The notes under the pieces were generated by a model. That model was not told the origin of the DNA, searched no databases, and saw nothing but the letters and a program-made list of their open reading frames with translations. A stretch of DNA of 64,000 nt from Haemophilus haemolyticus (GTDB taxonomy: Bacteria > Pseudomonadota > Gammaproteobacteria > Enterobacterales > Pasteurellaceae): assembly GCF_003352385.1 (NCBI RefSeq), contig NZ_CP031243.1, forward strand, positions 62,001 to 126,000, written 5' to 3'. Position 1 is the first letter of the stretch. The number at the start of each line of letters is the position of its first letter. The position numbers and the translations under genes were made by a program. Positions 18,769-28,742 of the stretch are shown piece after piece.

Positions 18769-20250
18769 ATGTATATAGGAATTGATTGTGGCACACAAGG
18801 AACAAAGGCGATAGTGCTTGATTCTGTCCAAAAAAAAGTGATTGGAGTTGGTTACGCAAAACATGAATTAATTACACAATCCAATGGAAGACGTGAACAA
18901 CAACCAAATTGGTGGATTGAGGCATTACAACAAGCATTACAAATTGCATTGAAACAAGCAAAAAATTCACCGCACTTTTCACCTAATTTAGTGAAGGGAA
19001 TAGGCATTTCAGGGCAACAACATGGACTGGTAATGTTAGATAAAAACGATCGTCCTCTATATAAGGCTAAGCTTTGGTGTGATACAGAAACCGCTACGGA
19101 AAATGATATGCTGATCGAAAAATTAGGCGGACAAACGGCCGCATTTGAAAAATTAGGTATCATTTGCCAAACTGGTTACACGGCTTCAAAACTGAGTTGG
19201 TTTCGTCAAAATTATCCTGATAAATTTGCCAATATTAGCAAAATTATGCTGCCACACGATTATCTAAATTATTGGCTAACAGGAAAATTCTGCACTGAGT
19301 TTGGTGATGCTTCTGGTAGTGGTTATTTCGATGTTGTGAAAAGAGAATGGAAAAGAGAAGTCTTCAAATATCTTGCGCCAGAATTAAATATGGATGAAGT
19401 GTTACCAAAATTACTTTCTGCTGAACAAAAAATCGGTGTGATTAAACCTGAAATTGCGACTTTATTTGGTTTTAATGAGAATGTCATCGTCTCCACAGGT
19501 GGAGGCGATAATATGATGGGAGCAATTGGTACAGGAAATATTCGAGAAGGGATTGCTACGATGAGTCTCGGTACTTCTGGTACCTTGTATGCTTATACGC
19601 AAAAGCCATTACTTAATTTACCACCAATGATCGCAAATTTTTGTTCAAGTAATAATGGCTGGTTACCACTGGTTTGTGTAATGAATATAACCTCCTCAAA
19701 TAAACAGCTAATGAATTTGCTCAATATTGATATTGAAGAATTAAATCAACTTGCTCAACAAGCACCTATTGGCGCGAATGGCATCACTATTTTGCCATTC
19801 TTTAATGGTGAAAGAGTTCCACCTTTACCCAATACAAAAGCGAGCATTTTAGGGTTAGATTCAAGTAATTTCACACGAGAAAATCTTTGTCGAGCAATGA
19901 TGGAAAGTGCTACTTTTACGCTTCGCTATGGCTTAGATTTATTTCGTCAAGCTGGCCTCAAAACCTCACAAATTCGCCTAATTGGAGGTGGCGCGAAAAG
20001 CTCATTTTGGCGGCAAATGATTGCTGATGTGATGAATTCTGAAGTGGTATGTTTGCAGGAAGAAGAAGCTGCTGCATTAGGAGGAGCAATTCAAGCTATG
20101 TGGGCAAATGGAGAAGGAGAACTGGAATTTTTATGCGAAACCTTCATTCACTTAGATGAAAACTCAAAAGCTTATCCCAACTTATCACAGGTGAAAAATT
20201 ATCAAAGTGCTTATGAGCGTTATTTAACACATTTATCACAATTATATTAA
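18769..20250 (+). CDS. xylB: Xylulokinase
   Basis: A 493-aa FGGY-family kinase phosphorylating D-xylulose to xylulose 5-phosphate for the pentose phosphate pathway. MYIGIDCGTQGTKAIV carries the first phosphate motif, GISGQQHGLVMLD and CDTETATEN the sugar site, DASGSGYFDV, TGGGDNMMGAIGTG and IRLIGGGAKSSFWRQMIADV the ATPase-fold motifs. Start set at ATG 18769 after TTAGGAGAC; an upstream in-frame ATG at 18715 would run through the uptake-sequence hairpin. Confidence 0.96.
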   Translation: MYIGIDCGTQGTKAIVLDSVQKKVIGVGYAKHELITQSNGRREQQPNWWIEALQQALQIALKQAKNSPHFSPNLVKGIGISGQQHGLVMLDKNDRPLYKAKLWCDTETATENDMLIEKLGGQTAAFEKLGIICQTGYTASKLSWFRQNYPDKFANISKIMLPHDYLNYWLTGKFCTEFGDASGSGYFDVVKREWKREVFKYLAPELNMDEVLPKLLSAEQKIGVIKPEIATLFGFNENVIVSTGGGDNMMGAIGTGNIREGIATMSLGTSGTLYAYTQKPLLNLPPMIANFCSSNNGWLPLVCVMNITSSNKQLMNLLNIDIEELNQLAQQAPIGANGITILPFFNGERVPPLPNTKASILGLDSSNFTRENLCRAMMESATFTLRYGLDLFRQAGLKTSQIRLIGGGAKSSFWRQMIADVMNSEVVCLQEEEAAALGGAIQAMWANGEGELEFLCETFIHLDENSKAYPNLSQVKNYQSAYERYLTHLSQLY

Positions 20251-20253
20251 ATA

Positions 20254-20286
20254 AAATCCCCTATACCGATAAGCTATAGGGGATTT
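20254..20286. terminator. Bidirectional terminator, xylB/hldD
   Basis: AAATCCCCTATA and TATAGGGGATTT form a 12-bp stem with a 9-nt loop between convergent genes. Confidence 0.85.
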
Positions 20287-20300
20287 ACTACATTAATAAT

Positions 20301-21227
20301 TTATTTTCTATTCAACCACGCCATATATTCAGCCACACCTTCCGCGACTGTTTTGAATGGTTTATCGTAGCCTGTTGAACGAAGTTTAGTTAAATCTGCT
20401 TGAGTATATTCTTGATAACGAGATTTCAAATGCTCTGGGAATGGAATGGTTTCAATCTCGCCTTTACCGTGGAATTTTACTACTGCATCAGCCACCGCAC
20501 GGAAACTTTCTGCATTTCCTGTACCAAGGTTGTAAATACCCGAAATGCCATTTTGCCAGCACCAAATATTCACTGCAGCCACATCACCCACATAAACAAA
20601 ATCACGGCGGAAGTGTTCGCTGCCTGCAAATAATTTTGGATTTTCGCCTTTTAAGATTTGGTTATTCAAGTGGAATGCCACACTCGCCATAGAACCTTTA
20701 TGATTTTCACGCGGCCCGTAAACATTGAAATAACGGAAACCACATACTGGCGATTTTGCTTCTGGCAAAATGTTGCGCACATATTGATCGAACAAGAATT
20801 TAGAATAGCCATAAACATTTAATGGACCTTCAAATTCACGTTCTTCACGGAATACTTTAGTATCACCATAAGTTGCTGCGCTTGAGGCATAAAAGAAAGG
20901 AATTTCACGTTCAAGGCAATAGTGCAACAACTCTTTAGAATATTCGTAGTTGTTGTGCATAATGTATTTGCCATCCCATTCCGTAGTCGCAGAACATGCC
21001 CCCTCGTGGAATACTGCATCAATATCACCAAATTCGTCGCCCGCGATAATAGAAGCAATGAAATCTTCTTTATCACAATAATCTGCAATGTCTAAATCAA
21101 CTAAATTTGCGAATTTTGTGCCATCTTTTAAGTTATCTACCACTAAAATATCTTTGCGCCCTAAATCATTTAATGCTTTGACAATATTGCTGCCAATAAA
21201 ACCTGCGCCACCTGTTACGATAATCAT
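20301..21227 (-). CDS. hldD: ADP-L-glycero-D-manno-heptose 6-epimerase
   Basis: A 308-aa short-chain dehydrogenase-like epimerase (RfaD) making the heptose donor used by the heptosyltransferases at 5.8-9.3 kb. NAD(P)-binding [11 protein letters not shown] at 6-16, catalytic YGYSK at about 139-143, [11 protein letters not shown] and [20 protein letters not shown] are all present. Full length. Confidence 0.97.
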   Translation of the reverse strand: MIIVTGGAGFIGSNIVKALNDLGRKDILVVDNLKDGTKFANLVDLDIADYCDKEDFIASIIAGDEFGDIDAVFHEGACSATTEWDGKYIMHNNYEYSKELLHYCLEREIPFFYASSAATYGDTKVFREEREFEGPLNVYGYSKFLFDQYVRNILPEAKSPVCGFRYFNVYGPRENHKGSMASVAFHLNNQILKGENPKLFAGSEHFRRDFVYVGDVAAVNIWCWQNGISGIYNLGTGNAESFRAVADAVVKFHGKGEIETIPFPEHLKSRYQEYTQADLTKLRSTGYDKPFKTVAEGVAEYMAWLNRK

Positions 21228-21279
21228 AATTCTGTCCTCTTTAAAATAAGTCTGCGTATTGTAATAGATTTTCTACCGC

Positions 21280-21783
21280 TTAGCCAAAAAACTCTGCGAA
21301 AAACAACCGCACTTTTAATCCCCAATAACTCGTGAGACCTGTTGTAACAAGATCCATTTTGCCTTTACTCAACAACACAATTGTGGGCGTCACATTAATT
21401 TGCCATCGTTCTGCAAATTCCCCTTTAGGATCATTAACCGTAGTGAAGTGGTAGTCATTTTTACTTAAATAATCATTTACTGCCGCTTCATTGCCTGAGC
21501 GTAACGCCACCGACACAACTTGATAGCCTTCTTTTGCTAAAGAATTAATTGCAGGCGAAGTATAGCGACAATAGCCACACCAAGTTCCCCAAAAATAAAG
21601 CAGCGTAGGTTTATTTTGGTCAAGGCTCTCAAGAGAAAAAGAGTTCCCTTGAAGATCTTGTAACGTAATTTTATTTATTTCCTCTGGCACCACAGGACGA
21701 CGAACAAAATCCAGTATGCTACTCATCACAATAAACGTTAAAAAGAGGGATAATCCATTCTTAAGTAGTTTTTTAATCTTCAT
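21280..21783 (-). CDS. Membrane-tethered TlpA/DsbE-like thiol-disulfide protein
   Basis: A 167-aa protein with an N-terminal hydrophobic anchor or signal (about 10-27) and a periplasmic thioredoxin fold. The redox motif is WGTWCGYC (CGYC at about 73-76), with cis-proline region INVTPTIVLL. Resembles ScsD/TlpA reductases; partners are unknown. It lacks the extra loops of CcmG and no cytochrome-maturation genes are adjacent, so a ccm role is not supported. Confidence 0.8.
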   Translation of the reverse strand: MKIKKLLKNGLSLFLTFIVMSSILDFVRRPVVPEEINKITLQDLQGNSFSLESLDQNKPTLLYFWGTWCGYCRYTSPAINSLAKEGYQVVSVALRSGNEAAVNDYLSKNDYHFTTVNDPKGEFAERWQINVTPTIVLLSKGKMDLVTTGLTSYWGLKVRLFFAEFFG

Positions 21784-21891
21784 TTTCTTTATTCCTTATC
21801 GCATTGAGATGATTGTAATCAAGCATAAAAGCACAGTCAAAAATAAGGGATTTTTGCTACAATAGGTAAAACATAAATAAGGAGGAAAATA

Positions 21892-22563
21892 ATGACACCG
21901 AATCAACTTGCTCAATATATCGATCACACCGCACTTACTGCAGAAAAAAATGAACAAGATATTTTGACACTCTGTAATGAAGCAATTGAACACGGATTTT
22001 ATTCTGTATGTATCAATTCTGCTTATATTCCACTCGCTAAAGAAAAACTTGCTGGCTCAAATGTAAAAATTTGCACCGTAGTTGGCTTCCCTTTGGGTGC
22101 CAATTTAACCTCAGTCAAAGCATTTGAAACACAAGAATCCATTAAAGCGGGTGCAAATGAAATTGATATGGTAATCAACGTAGGTTGGATAAAATCGCAA
22201 AAATGGGATGCAGTAAAACAAGATATTCAAGCTGTATTCAATGCTTGTAATGGCACGCCATTAAAAGTGATTTTAGAAACTTGTTTGCTCACTAAAGATG
22301 AAATAGTGAAAGCCTGCGAAATTTGTAAAGAAATCGGTGTAGCTTTTGTTAAAACATCAACAGGCTTTAATAAAAGTGGTGCAACTGTAGAAGATGTTGC
22401 ATTGATGAAACAAACGGTCGGCAATATTGGTGTTAAAGCATCAGGTGGCGTTCGCGATACTGAAACAGCACTTGCGATGATTAAAGCCGGTGCAACACGC
22501 ATTGGTGCAAGTTCGGGCATTGCAATTATTAGCGGTACACAAGGCACCCAAAGCACTTACTAA
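21892..22563 (+). CDS. deoC: Deoxyribose-phosphate aldolase
   Basis: A 223-aa class I aldolase splitting 2-deoxyribose 5-phosphate to acetaldehyde and glyceraldehyde 3-phosphate. [14 protein letters not shown], the Schiff-base lysine in [14 protein letters not shown] and [27 protein letters not shown] are diagnostic. Strong AAGGAGGAAA ribosome site. Monocistronic, divergent from the TlpA-like gene. Confidence 0.96.
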   Translation: MTPNQLAQYIDHTALTAEKNEQDILTLCNEAIEHGFYSVCINSAYIPLAKEKLAGSNVKICTVVGFPLGANLTSVKAFETQESIKAGANEIDMVINVGWIKSQKWDAVKQDIQAVFNACNGTPLKVILETCLLTKDEIVKACEICKEIGVAFVKTSTGFNKSGATVEDVALMKQTVGNIGVKASGGVRDTETALAMIKAGATRIGASSGIAIISGTQGTQSTY

Positions 22564-22570
22564 TCCCTTC

Positions 22571-22600
22571 ACGCGTGGTATTCTCATCACGCGTTTTTAC
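22571..22600. terminator. Terminator, deoC/comM
   Basis: ACGCGTG/CACGCGT stem followed by TTTTT on the plus strand, between convergent deoC and comM; its far arm overlaps the comM stop. Confidence 0.75.
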
Positions 22601-24126
22601 ATATTCGACAATTTCTGCAACAAACGATCCATTGCGCGATAGCCCAGGGCCTCCGCCAAGTGCGGTTGAGAAATTTGTTGTTCGCCTTGTAGATCGGCAA
22701 TGGTTCGAGAAACTTTCAAAATACGATGGTAAGCCCGTATAGAAAGCCCCAGTTTATTCAGCGCATTTTCAAGGAAAAAAGCATCTTTATCACATAACTT
22801 GCAATCACGTTCAATCTCTTTACTGTTCAAATAAGCGTTAATTTTTCCCGCTCTTTCCATTTGAATCTCACGCACTTTTAACACTTTTTCTCGTACTTGC
22901 GCGCTGGTTTCGCCACGATCACCTGTATTTTGTAAGCTACCTTGTGGCAGTAAAGGCACTTCAATAGATAAATCAAAACGATCTAAAAATGGCCCTGAAA
23001 GTCGATTCAAATAACGCATAATTTGCTGGGGTGAAGTGCGGTTATGTGTTCCAGTATAATGGCCTGTCGGACTTGGATTCATCGCTGCTACTAATTGAAA
23101 ACGAGCAGGGAATTGAATTTTTGCATTAGCACGAGAAATAATAATCTCACCACTTTCTAAAGGCTGACGTAGTGCATCCAATACTTTTCGTTCAAACTCT
23201 GGAAGTTCATCAAGAAAAAGTACGCCATTTGTTGCTAAGGATATTTCACCGGGTTTTGGTATCGTTCCGCCACCAACTAAAGCCGGCATTGATGCACTAT
23301 GATGCGGGGCGCGAAAAGGACGTTGTTTCCAATTATGAAAATTTAACTCGTTTTGAACTAAACTCGTTACGGATGCAGTTTCAATCGCTTCTAAATCTGT
23401 CATTTCAGGTAAAAGCCCCGTCAAGCGGCTAGCTAGCATGGTTTTCCCTGTACCTGGCGGACCAAGAAAGATCAAATTATGCTGCCCTGCTGCGGCAATG
23501 GTCAATGCTCGTTTGGCGTGTTGTTGTCCGATAATATCCGTTAAATCTAACGTATTTTTACCCGAAAAATTTACCGCACTTTCTTTCACAATTTCAGTGG
23601 CGAGGGGTAATTTTTCCTGACCATTGAGAAATTGCACCACATCTAAAAGCGTTTGCGCAAAATAAGTATTTTGATCAGACACGAGCGAGGCTTCATTAGC
23701 ATTTTGCTTCGCGATAATTAACTCTCGCTTTGACTTTTGCGCTGCAAGAATAGCGGGGATTACACCATGAACGCCACGTAATTGCCCCGTCAGCGCAAGC
23801 TCTGCCACAAATTCAAATTGCTTTAAACGGCTCGCATCAAGCTGATCCGATGCGGCTAAAATCCCGATGGCAATAGGCAAATCAAATCGCCCACCTTCTT
23901 TCGGTAAATCCGCAGGTGCGAGATTCACGGTAATGCGTTTGGCTGGGTATTTAAATTGTGCATTCATCAATGCACTACGCACCCGATCTTGTGCCTCTTT
24001 CACCGTTTTTTCTGGCAAACCAACAAGTGTAAATCCTGGTTTTCCGTTGCTTAAATGCACCTCAATAGTGACAAGTGGTGCTTGCACACCCATAGAAGCA
24101 CGGCTGTAAACAATAGCAAGGGACAT
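22597..24126 (-). CDS. comM: Competence protein ComM, AAA+ branch-migration helicase
   Basis: A 509-aa YifB/ComM protein. An N-terminal Lon-like domain (about 20-145) is followed by an AAA+ core with Walker A GPPGTGKTM (about 219-227), Walker B GVLFLDELPEF and sensor AAMNPSPTGHYTG, and a C-terminal helical domain (SIRAYHRILKVSRTIADL). ComM supports recombination of incoming DNA during natural transformation. Expression should depend on CRP plus Sxy through the site at 24212-24233. Confidence 0.97.
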   Translation of the reverse strand: MSLAIVYSRASMGVQAPLVTIEVHLSNGKPGFTLVGLPEKTVKEAQDRVRSALMNAQFKYPAKRITVNLAPADLPKEGGRFDLPIAIGILAASDQLDASRLKQFEFVAELALTGQLRGVHGVIPAILAAQKSKRELIIAKQNANEASLVSDQNTYFAQTLLDVVQFLNGQEKLPLATEIVKESAVNFSGKNTLDLTDIIGQQHAKRALTIAAAGQHNLIFLGPPGTGKTMLASRLTGLLPEMTDLEAIETASVTSLVQNELNFHNWKQRPFRAPHHSASMPALVGGGTIPKPGEISLATNGVLFLDELPEFERKVLDALRQPLESGEIIISRANAKIQFPARFQLVAAMNPSPTGHYTGTHNRTSPQQIMRYLNRLSGPFLDRFDLSIEVPLLPQGSLQNTGDRGETSAQVREKVLKVREIQMERAGKINAYLNSKEIERDCKLCDKDAFFLENALNKLGLSIRAYHRILKVSRTIADLQGEQQISQPHLAEALGYRAMDRLLQKLSNM

Positions 24127-24167
24127 GACAATCCTTAAAGTGCGGTAAAAATGAAGATAGTTTTTGC

Positions 24168-24233
24168 ACTATAAAAAAAAGCACATGATGAAATCATTCA
24201 TCATGTGCTTTTCTTGCGATCTAGATCGCAAAA
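24168..24233 (-). promoter_or_regulatory. comM promoter with CRP-S (competence) site
   Basis: TGCGATCTAGATCGCA at 24215-24230 is a perfect palindrome of the CRP-S type (C and G replacing T and A at the inner positions of a CRP site), which in H. influenzae needs Sxy. A TATAGT -10 box reads 24173-24168, placing the start near 24161 and the CRP-S centre at about -61.5. The spacing was worked out by hand. Confidence 0.8.
24179..24210 (-). terminator. ysxC terminator overlapping the comM promoter
   Basis: AAGCACATGATGA pairs perfectly with TCATCATGTGCTT (13 bp) followed on the minus strand by a run of T residues. It lies between the CRP-S site and the -10 box of comM. Confidence 0.88.
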
Positions 24234-24241
24234 TTTACATT

Positions 24242-24859
24242 TTATTCCGCAAAAAGTGGCGAAAACCAAAAATCTAATTTCGCTGCAAGTTTATCAATAC
24301 CAATTTTATTTTGTGCAGAAAAGGCTTCTACTTGAATATCGCCTTGGAATGGAAGAATCGCTTCACGCACCATCTTTACTTGTTTACTACGTGCACTTTG
24401 ACTCAATTTATCGGCTTTAGTAAGTAATAAAAGTACTGGTAAATCTGCTGAAACCGCCCATTCAATCATTTGTTGGTCAAGATCCTTAAGCGGATGGCGA
24501 ATATCCATCAGCACAACCAATCCAGCCAAACATTCGCGTTTTTGCAAATATTCACCTAAGGATTTTTGCCATTGGATTTTCATTTGCTCTGGCACGGCAG
24601 CATAACCATAGCCCGGTAAATCTACCAATTTACAATTTGGTTCCACTTCAAATAAGTTGATTAATTGTGTGCGCCCCGGCGTTTTTGAGGTGCGCGCTAA
24701 ATTTTTTTGATTGGTTAATGCATTAAGTGCGGTCGATTTTCCTGCATTTGAACGACCCGCAAACGCAATTTCAATGCCAGTATCTTCGGGGATGGAACGA
24801 ATATTCGGCGCACTCGTTAAAAAGTGAGTTTTATGATAATTAAGTTTAATTTCAGACAT
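24242..24859 (-). CDS. engB: Ribosome-assembly GTPase YsxC/YihA (EngB)
   Basis: A 205-aa small GTPase needed for 50S subunit maturation. G1 GRSNAGKST (about 35-43), G2 T in SKTPGRTQ, G3 DLPGYG and G4 TKAD are in order. Full length. Own promoter region upstream, terminator immediately 3'. Confidence 0.96.
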   Translation of the reverse strand: MSEIKLNYHKTHFLTSAPNIRSIPEDTGIEIAFAGRSNAGKSTALNALTNQKNLARTSKTPGRTQLINLFEVEPNCKLVDLPGYGYAAVPEQMKIQWQKSLGEYLQKRECLAGLVVLMDIRHPLKDLDQQMIEWAVSADLPVLLLLTKADKLSQSARSKQVKMVREAILPFQGDIQVEAFSAQNKIGIDKLAAKLDFWFSPLFAE

Positions 24860-24961
24860 AAGGATTCCTTTTAAAATTGCGCTTAGAATAGCATAAATGG
24901 AAAATTTCCTGAAATTATGTCAAAATTCGCCCAAAATTATAACCAATTCGTGGCAATCTAG

Positions 24962-25828
24962 ATGACAACAAAAACAACTTACCAATGGCCTCAATCTAAG
25001 GATATTTATCCATATCGACCAGGGCGTTTTGATGCACCAAAACATTGGCGTTATAACTTACGCAGCTTTTTAAATCGTGGTTCAATTCGTCGCTTTGAAC
25101 AATTTATCAATCAACATCCTTTTCTCGTCGATATTTTTAATACGCACTTGGATTATAGTTATCCCGTTGCTTGTCGTTTTCTGGATAAACGTTTCAATGC
25201 ATCACAACGTTTTAATGCTGTTTGTGATAACCTTTTATTTTTACCCAAAAAACTTACCGCACTTTCTACGCCGTTATGGGAAAAACCATTAAGTTTTGGC
25301 GAAGTCATTCCTGATTTTGAAATGACATTAAGCATGACAACCCATCAACCGATGGAGGGGTATTGGGTATTGGAGCTATGGCATAAACCAAGAAATGAAT
25401 TAGTCTATTTGCTTACCTTTGCCAAATTGGGCGATGAGTTGCTTATTGCTGTTGTACAAGGGCCAAATTTTGAAGGCTCAAAGGAAATGGTGAAACAACT
25501 AACCAAATCATGCCACGGATTGCGCCCAGCCTATTTAATGGTTGAAACCATGAAATCGCTCACAAAAATTCTAGGCTACAATAAATTGCTTGGCATTCCG
25601 CAAAAATACCAAAATAAATCTCGCTTCATACAAAGCAAACAATATACAGTGGATTATGATGCAATTTTTAGTGAATCAGGCGGAGAATTAAAAGATTACT
25701 GGGAATTACCTTTAGAAATGGATAGAAATCTGGATGATATTCCAAGTAAGAAACGCTCCATGTATCGTAAACGCTATGCCATGTTAGATGAAATAACCCT
25801 CACTATAAAAGATACCCTCAAACTTTAG
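24962..25828 (+). CDS. VirK/YbjX family protein (DUF535)
   Basis: A 288-aa protein of the VirK/YbjX family: HPFLVDIFNTHLDYSYPVACRFLDKRF, EGYWVLELWHKPRNELVYLLTFAKL, VVQGPNFEGSKEMVKQLTK and the C-terminal SKKRSMYRKRYAMLDEI are family-like. Homologues affect surface properties and peptide resistance in enterobacteria, but the biochemical activity is unknown. No clear ribosome site is seen before the ATG. Confidence 0.85.
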   Translation: MTTKTTYQWPQSKDIYPYRPGRFDAPKHWRYNLRSFLNRGSIRRFEQFINQHPFLVDIFNTHLDYSYPVACRFLDKRFNASQRFNAVCDNLLFLPKKLTALSTPLWEKPLSFGEVIPDFEMTLSMTTHQPMEGYWVLELWHKPRNELVYLLTFAKLGDELLIAVVQGPNFEGSKEMVKQLTKSCHGLRPAYLMVETMKSLTKILGYNKLLGIPQKYQNKSRFIQSKQYTVDYDAIFSESGGELKDYWELPLEMDRNLDDIPSKKRSMYRKRYAMLDEITLTIKDTLKL

Positions 25829-25834
25829 AACAAT

Positions 25835-25864
25835 GGCGCAGATCAACGCCTGCGCCTATTTTTT
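25835..25864 (+). terminator. Terminator after the VirK/YbjX gene
   Basis: GGCGCAG/CTGCGCC stem followed by TATTTTTT. Confidence 0.8.
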
Positions 25865-25951
25865 CTATCGAAAAATTTTTCCTTTTAAGATTAAATTTAT
25901 GCTATCGTAGCCCACATTATTCATTCCATTTCACTCGAATAGGAGATACAA

Positions 25952-26905
25952 ATGACAACTCAATTAGATTCACTTCGTCAAATGACCGTTGTAGTCGCAG
26001 ACACCGGCGATATCGACGCGATTAAAAAATATCAACCACAAGATGCGACTACTAACCCATCATTAATTCTAAGCGCATCTGCACTTCCACAATATGTGCC
26101 ATTAATTGATGAAGCGGTAACTTATGCAAAAGCTCAAAGCAATGATAAAGCACAACAACTTATTGATGCAGAAGATAAATTAGCGGTAAACATTGGTTTA
26201 GAAATTTTAAAAATCGTTCCGGGACGTATTTCTACTGAAGTGGATGCACGTCTTTCTTACAACACACAAGCAACGGTTGAAAAAGCGCGTAAATTAATCG
26301 CACTTTATAATGCAGCAGGCATTTCAAATGATCGTATTTTGATTAAAATCGCTTCGACATGGCAAGGTATCCGAGCTGCAGAAATCCTTGAAAAAGAAGG
26401 CATTAACTGTAACTTAACCTTATTATTCTCTGAAGCACAAGCTCGTGCTTGTGCAGAAGCAGGCGTTTACTTAATTTCTCCATTTGTAGGTCGTATTTTA
26501 GACTGGTACAAAGCAAACTCCGACAAAAAAGAATATGCGCCAGCAGAAGACCCAGGCGTTATTTCTGTCACAAAAATCTACAATTACTACAAAGAATATG
26601 GCTACAACACCGTTGTGATGGGCGCGAGCTTCCGTAATGTAGGAGAAATTACTGAACTTGCAGGTTGCGATCGCTTAACCATTGCACCAGCATTACTGAA
26701 AGAATTGCAAGAAAATTCAACCGCACTTGTACGCAAACTAGAATACAAAGGCGAAGTTAAAGCGAAACCACAACCATTAACAGAAGCTGAGTTCTACTGG
26801 CAACATAATAGCGATGCTATGGCTGTTGAAAAATTAGCAGATGGTATTCGTAAGTTTGCTGTTGACCAAGAAAAATTGGAAACCATGCTTTCAGCAAAAC
26901 TTTAA
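25952..26905 (+). CDS. talB: Transaldolase
   Basis: A 317-aa class I transaldolase of the pentose phosphate pathway, the route that also receives xylulose 5-phosphate from xyl[12 protein letters not shown] (about 30-39), the Schiff-base lysine in [16 protein letters not shown] (about 129-144), [11 protein letters not shown] and VMGASFRN are present. Full length, with a strong TAGGAGAT ribosome site. Confidence 0.97.
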   Translation: MTTQLDSLRQMTVVVADTGDIDAIKKYQPQDATTNPSLILSASALPQYVPLIDEAVTYAKAQSNDKAQQLIDAEDKLAVNIGLEILKIVPGRISTEVDARLSYNTQATVEKARKLIALYNAAGISNDRILIKIASTWQGIRAAEILEKEGINCNLTLLFSEAQARACAEAGVYLISPFVGRILDWYKANSDKKEYAPAEDPGVISVTKIYNYYKEYGYNTVVMGASFRNVGEITELAGCDRLTIAPALLKELQENSTALVRKLEYKGEVKAKPQPLTEAEFYWQHNSDAMAVEKLADGIRKFAVDQEKLETMLSAKL

Positions 26906-26923
26906 TCCATAATTCAATATAAA

Positions 26924-26961
26924 AAATAACCGCACTTTTGAGTAATCAAAGTGCGGTTATT
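26924..26961. terminator. Uptake-sequence pair terminator, talB/aspA
   Basis: AAATAACCGCACTTT and AAAGTGCGGTTATTT pair perfectly around a 9-nt loop between convergent genes. Confidence 0.88.
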
Positions 26962-26988
26962 TCTATTCAAGGACTGAATAATTCAGAC

Positions 26989-28407
26989 CTATTTGTTTAA
27001 TTTCGCTTTGTAAGTTGGGTTCATTAAGTTTTCTACAGAAAGAATGTCATCTAATTGTTCTTCTGTTAATAAACCTTTTTCTAACACAACTTCACGTACG
27101 CCTTTACCGGTTTGAGCACAGATTTTACCCACTAAGTCGCCGTTGTGGTGACCGATAAATGGATTCAAGTAAGTCACGATACCGATTGAATTAAACACGT
27201 AGTTTTCACAAATTTCTTTGTTTACAGTGATGCCATCCACGCATTTATCGCGTAAGTTCACACAAGCATTGGTTAAGATATCGATAGATTCGAACATTGC
27301 TTGACCAATCACTGGTTCCATTACGTTTAATTGTAATTGACCTGCTTCAGATGCGAAAGTCACAGTGGTATCGTTACCAATTACTTTAAAGCATACTTGG
27401 TTCACTACTTCTGGAACAACTGGGTTTACTTTTGCAGGCATGATAGAAGAGCCAGCTTGTAATTCAGGTAAGTTAATTTCTTTAATACCAGCACGTGGAC
27501 CAGAAGAAAGTAAACGTAAGTCATTACATACTTTAGAAAGTTTAACAGCAGTACGTTTTAATGCACCGTGAACCATGACATAAGCACCACAGTCAGATGT
27601 TGCTTCAATTAAGTTTTCTGCTGGTACGCAAGCTAATCCAGTTACTTCAGCAAGGTGTTTTACAACTAATTTAGTATAGCCTTGCGGGGTATTTAAACCT
27701 GTACCGATAGCTGTTGCACCAAGGTTTACTTCAAGGAGTAAATCTGCTGTACGTTTTAAGTTACGTACTTCTTCTTCAAGTAATACGGCGAAAGCTTTGA
27801 ATTCTTGACCAACAGTCATCGGCACCGCATCTTGCAATTGGGTACGACCCATTTTTAAGATATTTGCAAACTCTTTTGCTTTATTATCAAAACCGTCGTG
27901 TAAATATTGAATTTTATCGATCAATTTTAAGATGCTGTTATACACTGCAATACGGAAACCAGTAGGATATGCATCGTTAGTTGATTGGCTTGCATTAACG
28001 TGGTCCATTGGGTTGATCACGTTATATTCGCCTTTTTTATGGCCAATTTTTTCAAGCGCAAGGTTAGCAACCACTTCATTGGTATTCATATTGACAGACG
28101 TACCTGCACCACCTTGATAGACGTCTGATGGGAATTGATCTAAGCATTTCCCAGTAGTAAGGATTTCATCACAAGCAACCACAATCGCTTTTGCAATATC
28201 ACTTGGAATTGCACCTAATTCACCATTGGCTAAAGCCGTTGCTTTTTTCACCATCACCATGCCACGTACAAACTCTGGTACGTCAGAAATGGTTACGTTA
28301 GAAATATTGAAATTTTCTACCGCTCTTAATGTATGAATCCCCCAGTACGCATCTGCTGGTACATCACGTTCGCCGAGTAAATCTACTTCTTTTCTAAATT
28401 GAGTCAT
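26989..28407 (-). CDS. aspA: Aspartate ammonia-lyase
   Basis: A 472-aa fumarase/aspartase-family enzyme deaminating aspartate to fumarate, feeding anaerobic fumarate respiration. The family signature [15 protein letters not shown] is at about 320-334, [18 protein letters not shown] and [15 protein letters not shown] also match. Start taken at ATG 28407 with AAAAGG 8 nt upstream; a GTG three codons earlier lies inside that site. A CRP/FNR-like site lies about 60 nt upstream. Confidence 0.96.
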   Translation of the reverse strand: MTQFRKEVDLLGERDVPADAYWGIHTLRAVENFNISNVTISDVPEFVRGMVMVKKATALANGELGAIPSDIAKAIVVACDEILTTGKCLDQFPSDVYQGGAGTSVNMNTNEVVANLALEKIGHKKGEYNVINPMDHVNASQSTNDAYPTGFRIAVYNSILKLIDKIQYLHDGFDNKAKEFANILKMGRTQLQDAVPMTVGQEFKAFAVLLEEEVRNLKRTADLLLEVNLGATAIGTGLNTPQGYTKLVVKHLAEVTGLACVPAENLIEATSDCGAYVMVHGALKRTAVKLSKVCNDLRLLSSGPRAGIKEINLPELQAGSSIMPAKVNPVVPEVVNQVCFKVIGNDTTVTFASEAGQLQLNVMEPVIGQAMFESIDILTNACVNLRDKCVDGITVNKEICENYVFNSIGIVTYLNPFIGHHNGDLVGKICAQTGKGVREVVLEKGLLTEEQLDDILSVENLMNPTYKAKLNK

Positions 28408-28465
28408 TTGAATCACCTTTTCTGGTTAGTTAATTTGACGCCATTATAAAAATTTTAAGGAGAAA

Positions 28466-28487
28466 AAACTTGACCGAGATCACATTT
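28466..28487 (-). promoter_or_regulatory. CRP/FNR-like site upstream of aspA
   Basis: The minus strand reads AAATGTGATC at 28487-28478, a perfect CRP half site, followed by a weaker half TCAAGTTT. The overlapping TTGACCGAGATCAC also resembles an FNR box. aspA is controlled by both in relatives. Confidence 0.55.
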
Positions 28488-28562
28488 TCAAAAAATGCTC
28501 TCAAGACATATTTTCATTTTTCAGATTAGTTTTTTTAGGGGAAAACAAGTTTTCTATCAATC

Positions 28563-28652
28563 TTACGCAGCTTTTAACCGCTCACCAATTTTCTCAAACA
28601 GTTTCTGAATTTGCTCTGCTCTATGCCCTAACACTCGCACGGCACAACCTGA
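28563..28652 (-). pseudogene. ureH: Remnant of ureH (ureD), urease accessory gene, 3' end
   Basis: An open stretch of 29 codons plus stop reading SGCAVRVLGHRAEQIQKLFE then KIGERLKAA. The VRxLGHRAEQ block matches the C-terminus of UreD/UreH urease accessory proteins as I know them. No start and no upstream body. In H. influenzae Rd the ureABCEFGH operon occupies exactly this aspA-groES interval in this orientation, with ureH next to aspA. Confidence 0.75.
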
Positions 28653-28717
28653 TTACATCATCAACGGTTAAAAGTGTTGATTCATAAAAAATCAGCACCT
28701 CAATTGTTGGTTTGTTG

Positions 28718-28742
28718 AGTCCAACTTTTGGGGGGCAGATCA
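28718..28742 (-). mobile_element. Probable IS3-family inverted-repeat end left in the urease scar
   Basis: The minus strand from 28742 reads TGATCTGCCCCCCAAAAGTT and then GGACT, with the 5'-TG terminus and (C)nAAAAGTTGGAC core common to IS3/IS150-type terminal repeats. It starts exactly where the ureA sequence stops matching. No transposase remains; 28653-28717 (65 nt) between it and the ureH remnant holds an ATG-stop and a small hairpin (28674-28698) but nothing else recognisable. Confidence 0.5.

Noticed and set aside
28500..28560. A small RNA between aspA and the urease scar
   Set aside because: Only AT-rich DNA with the aspA control site; no hairpin with T-run supporting a separate transcript.
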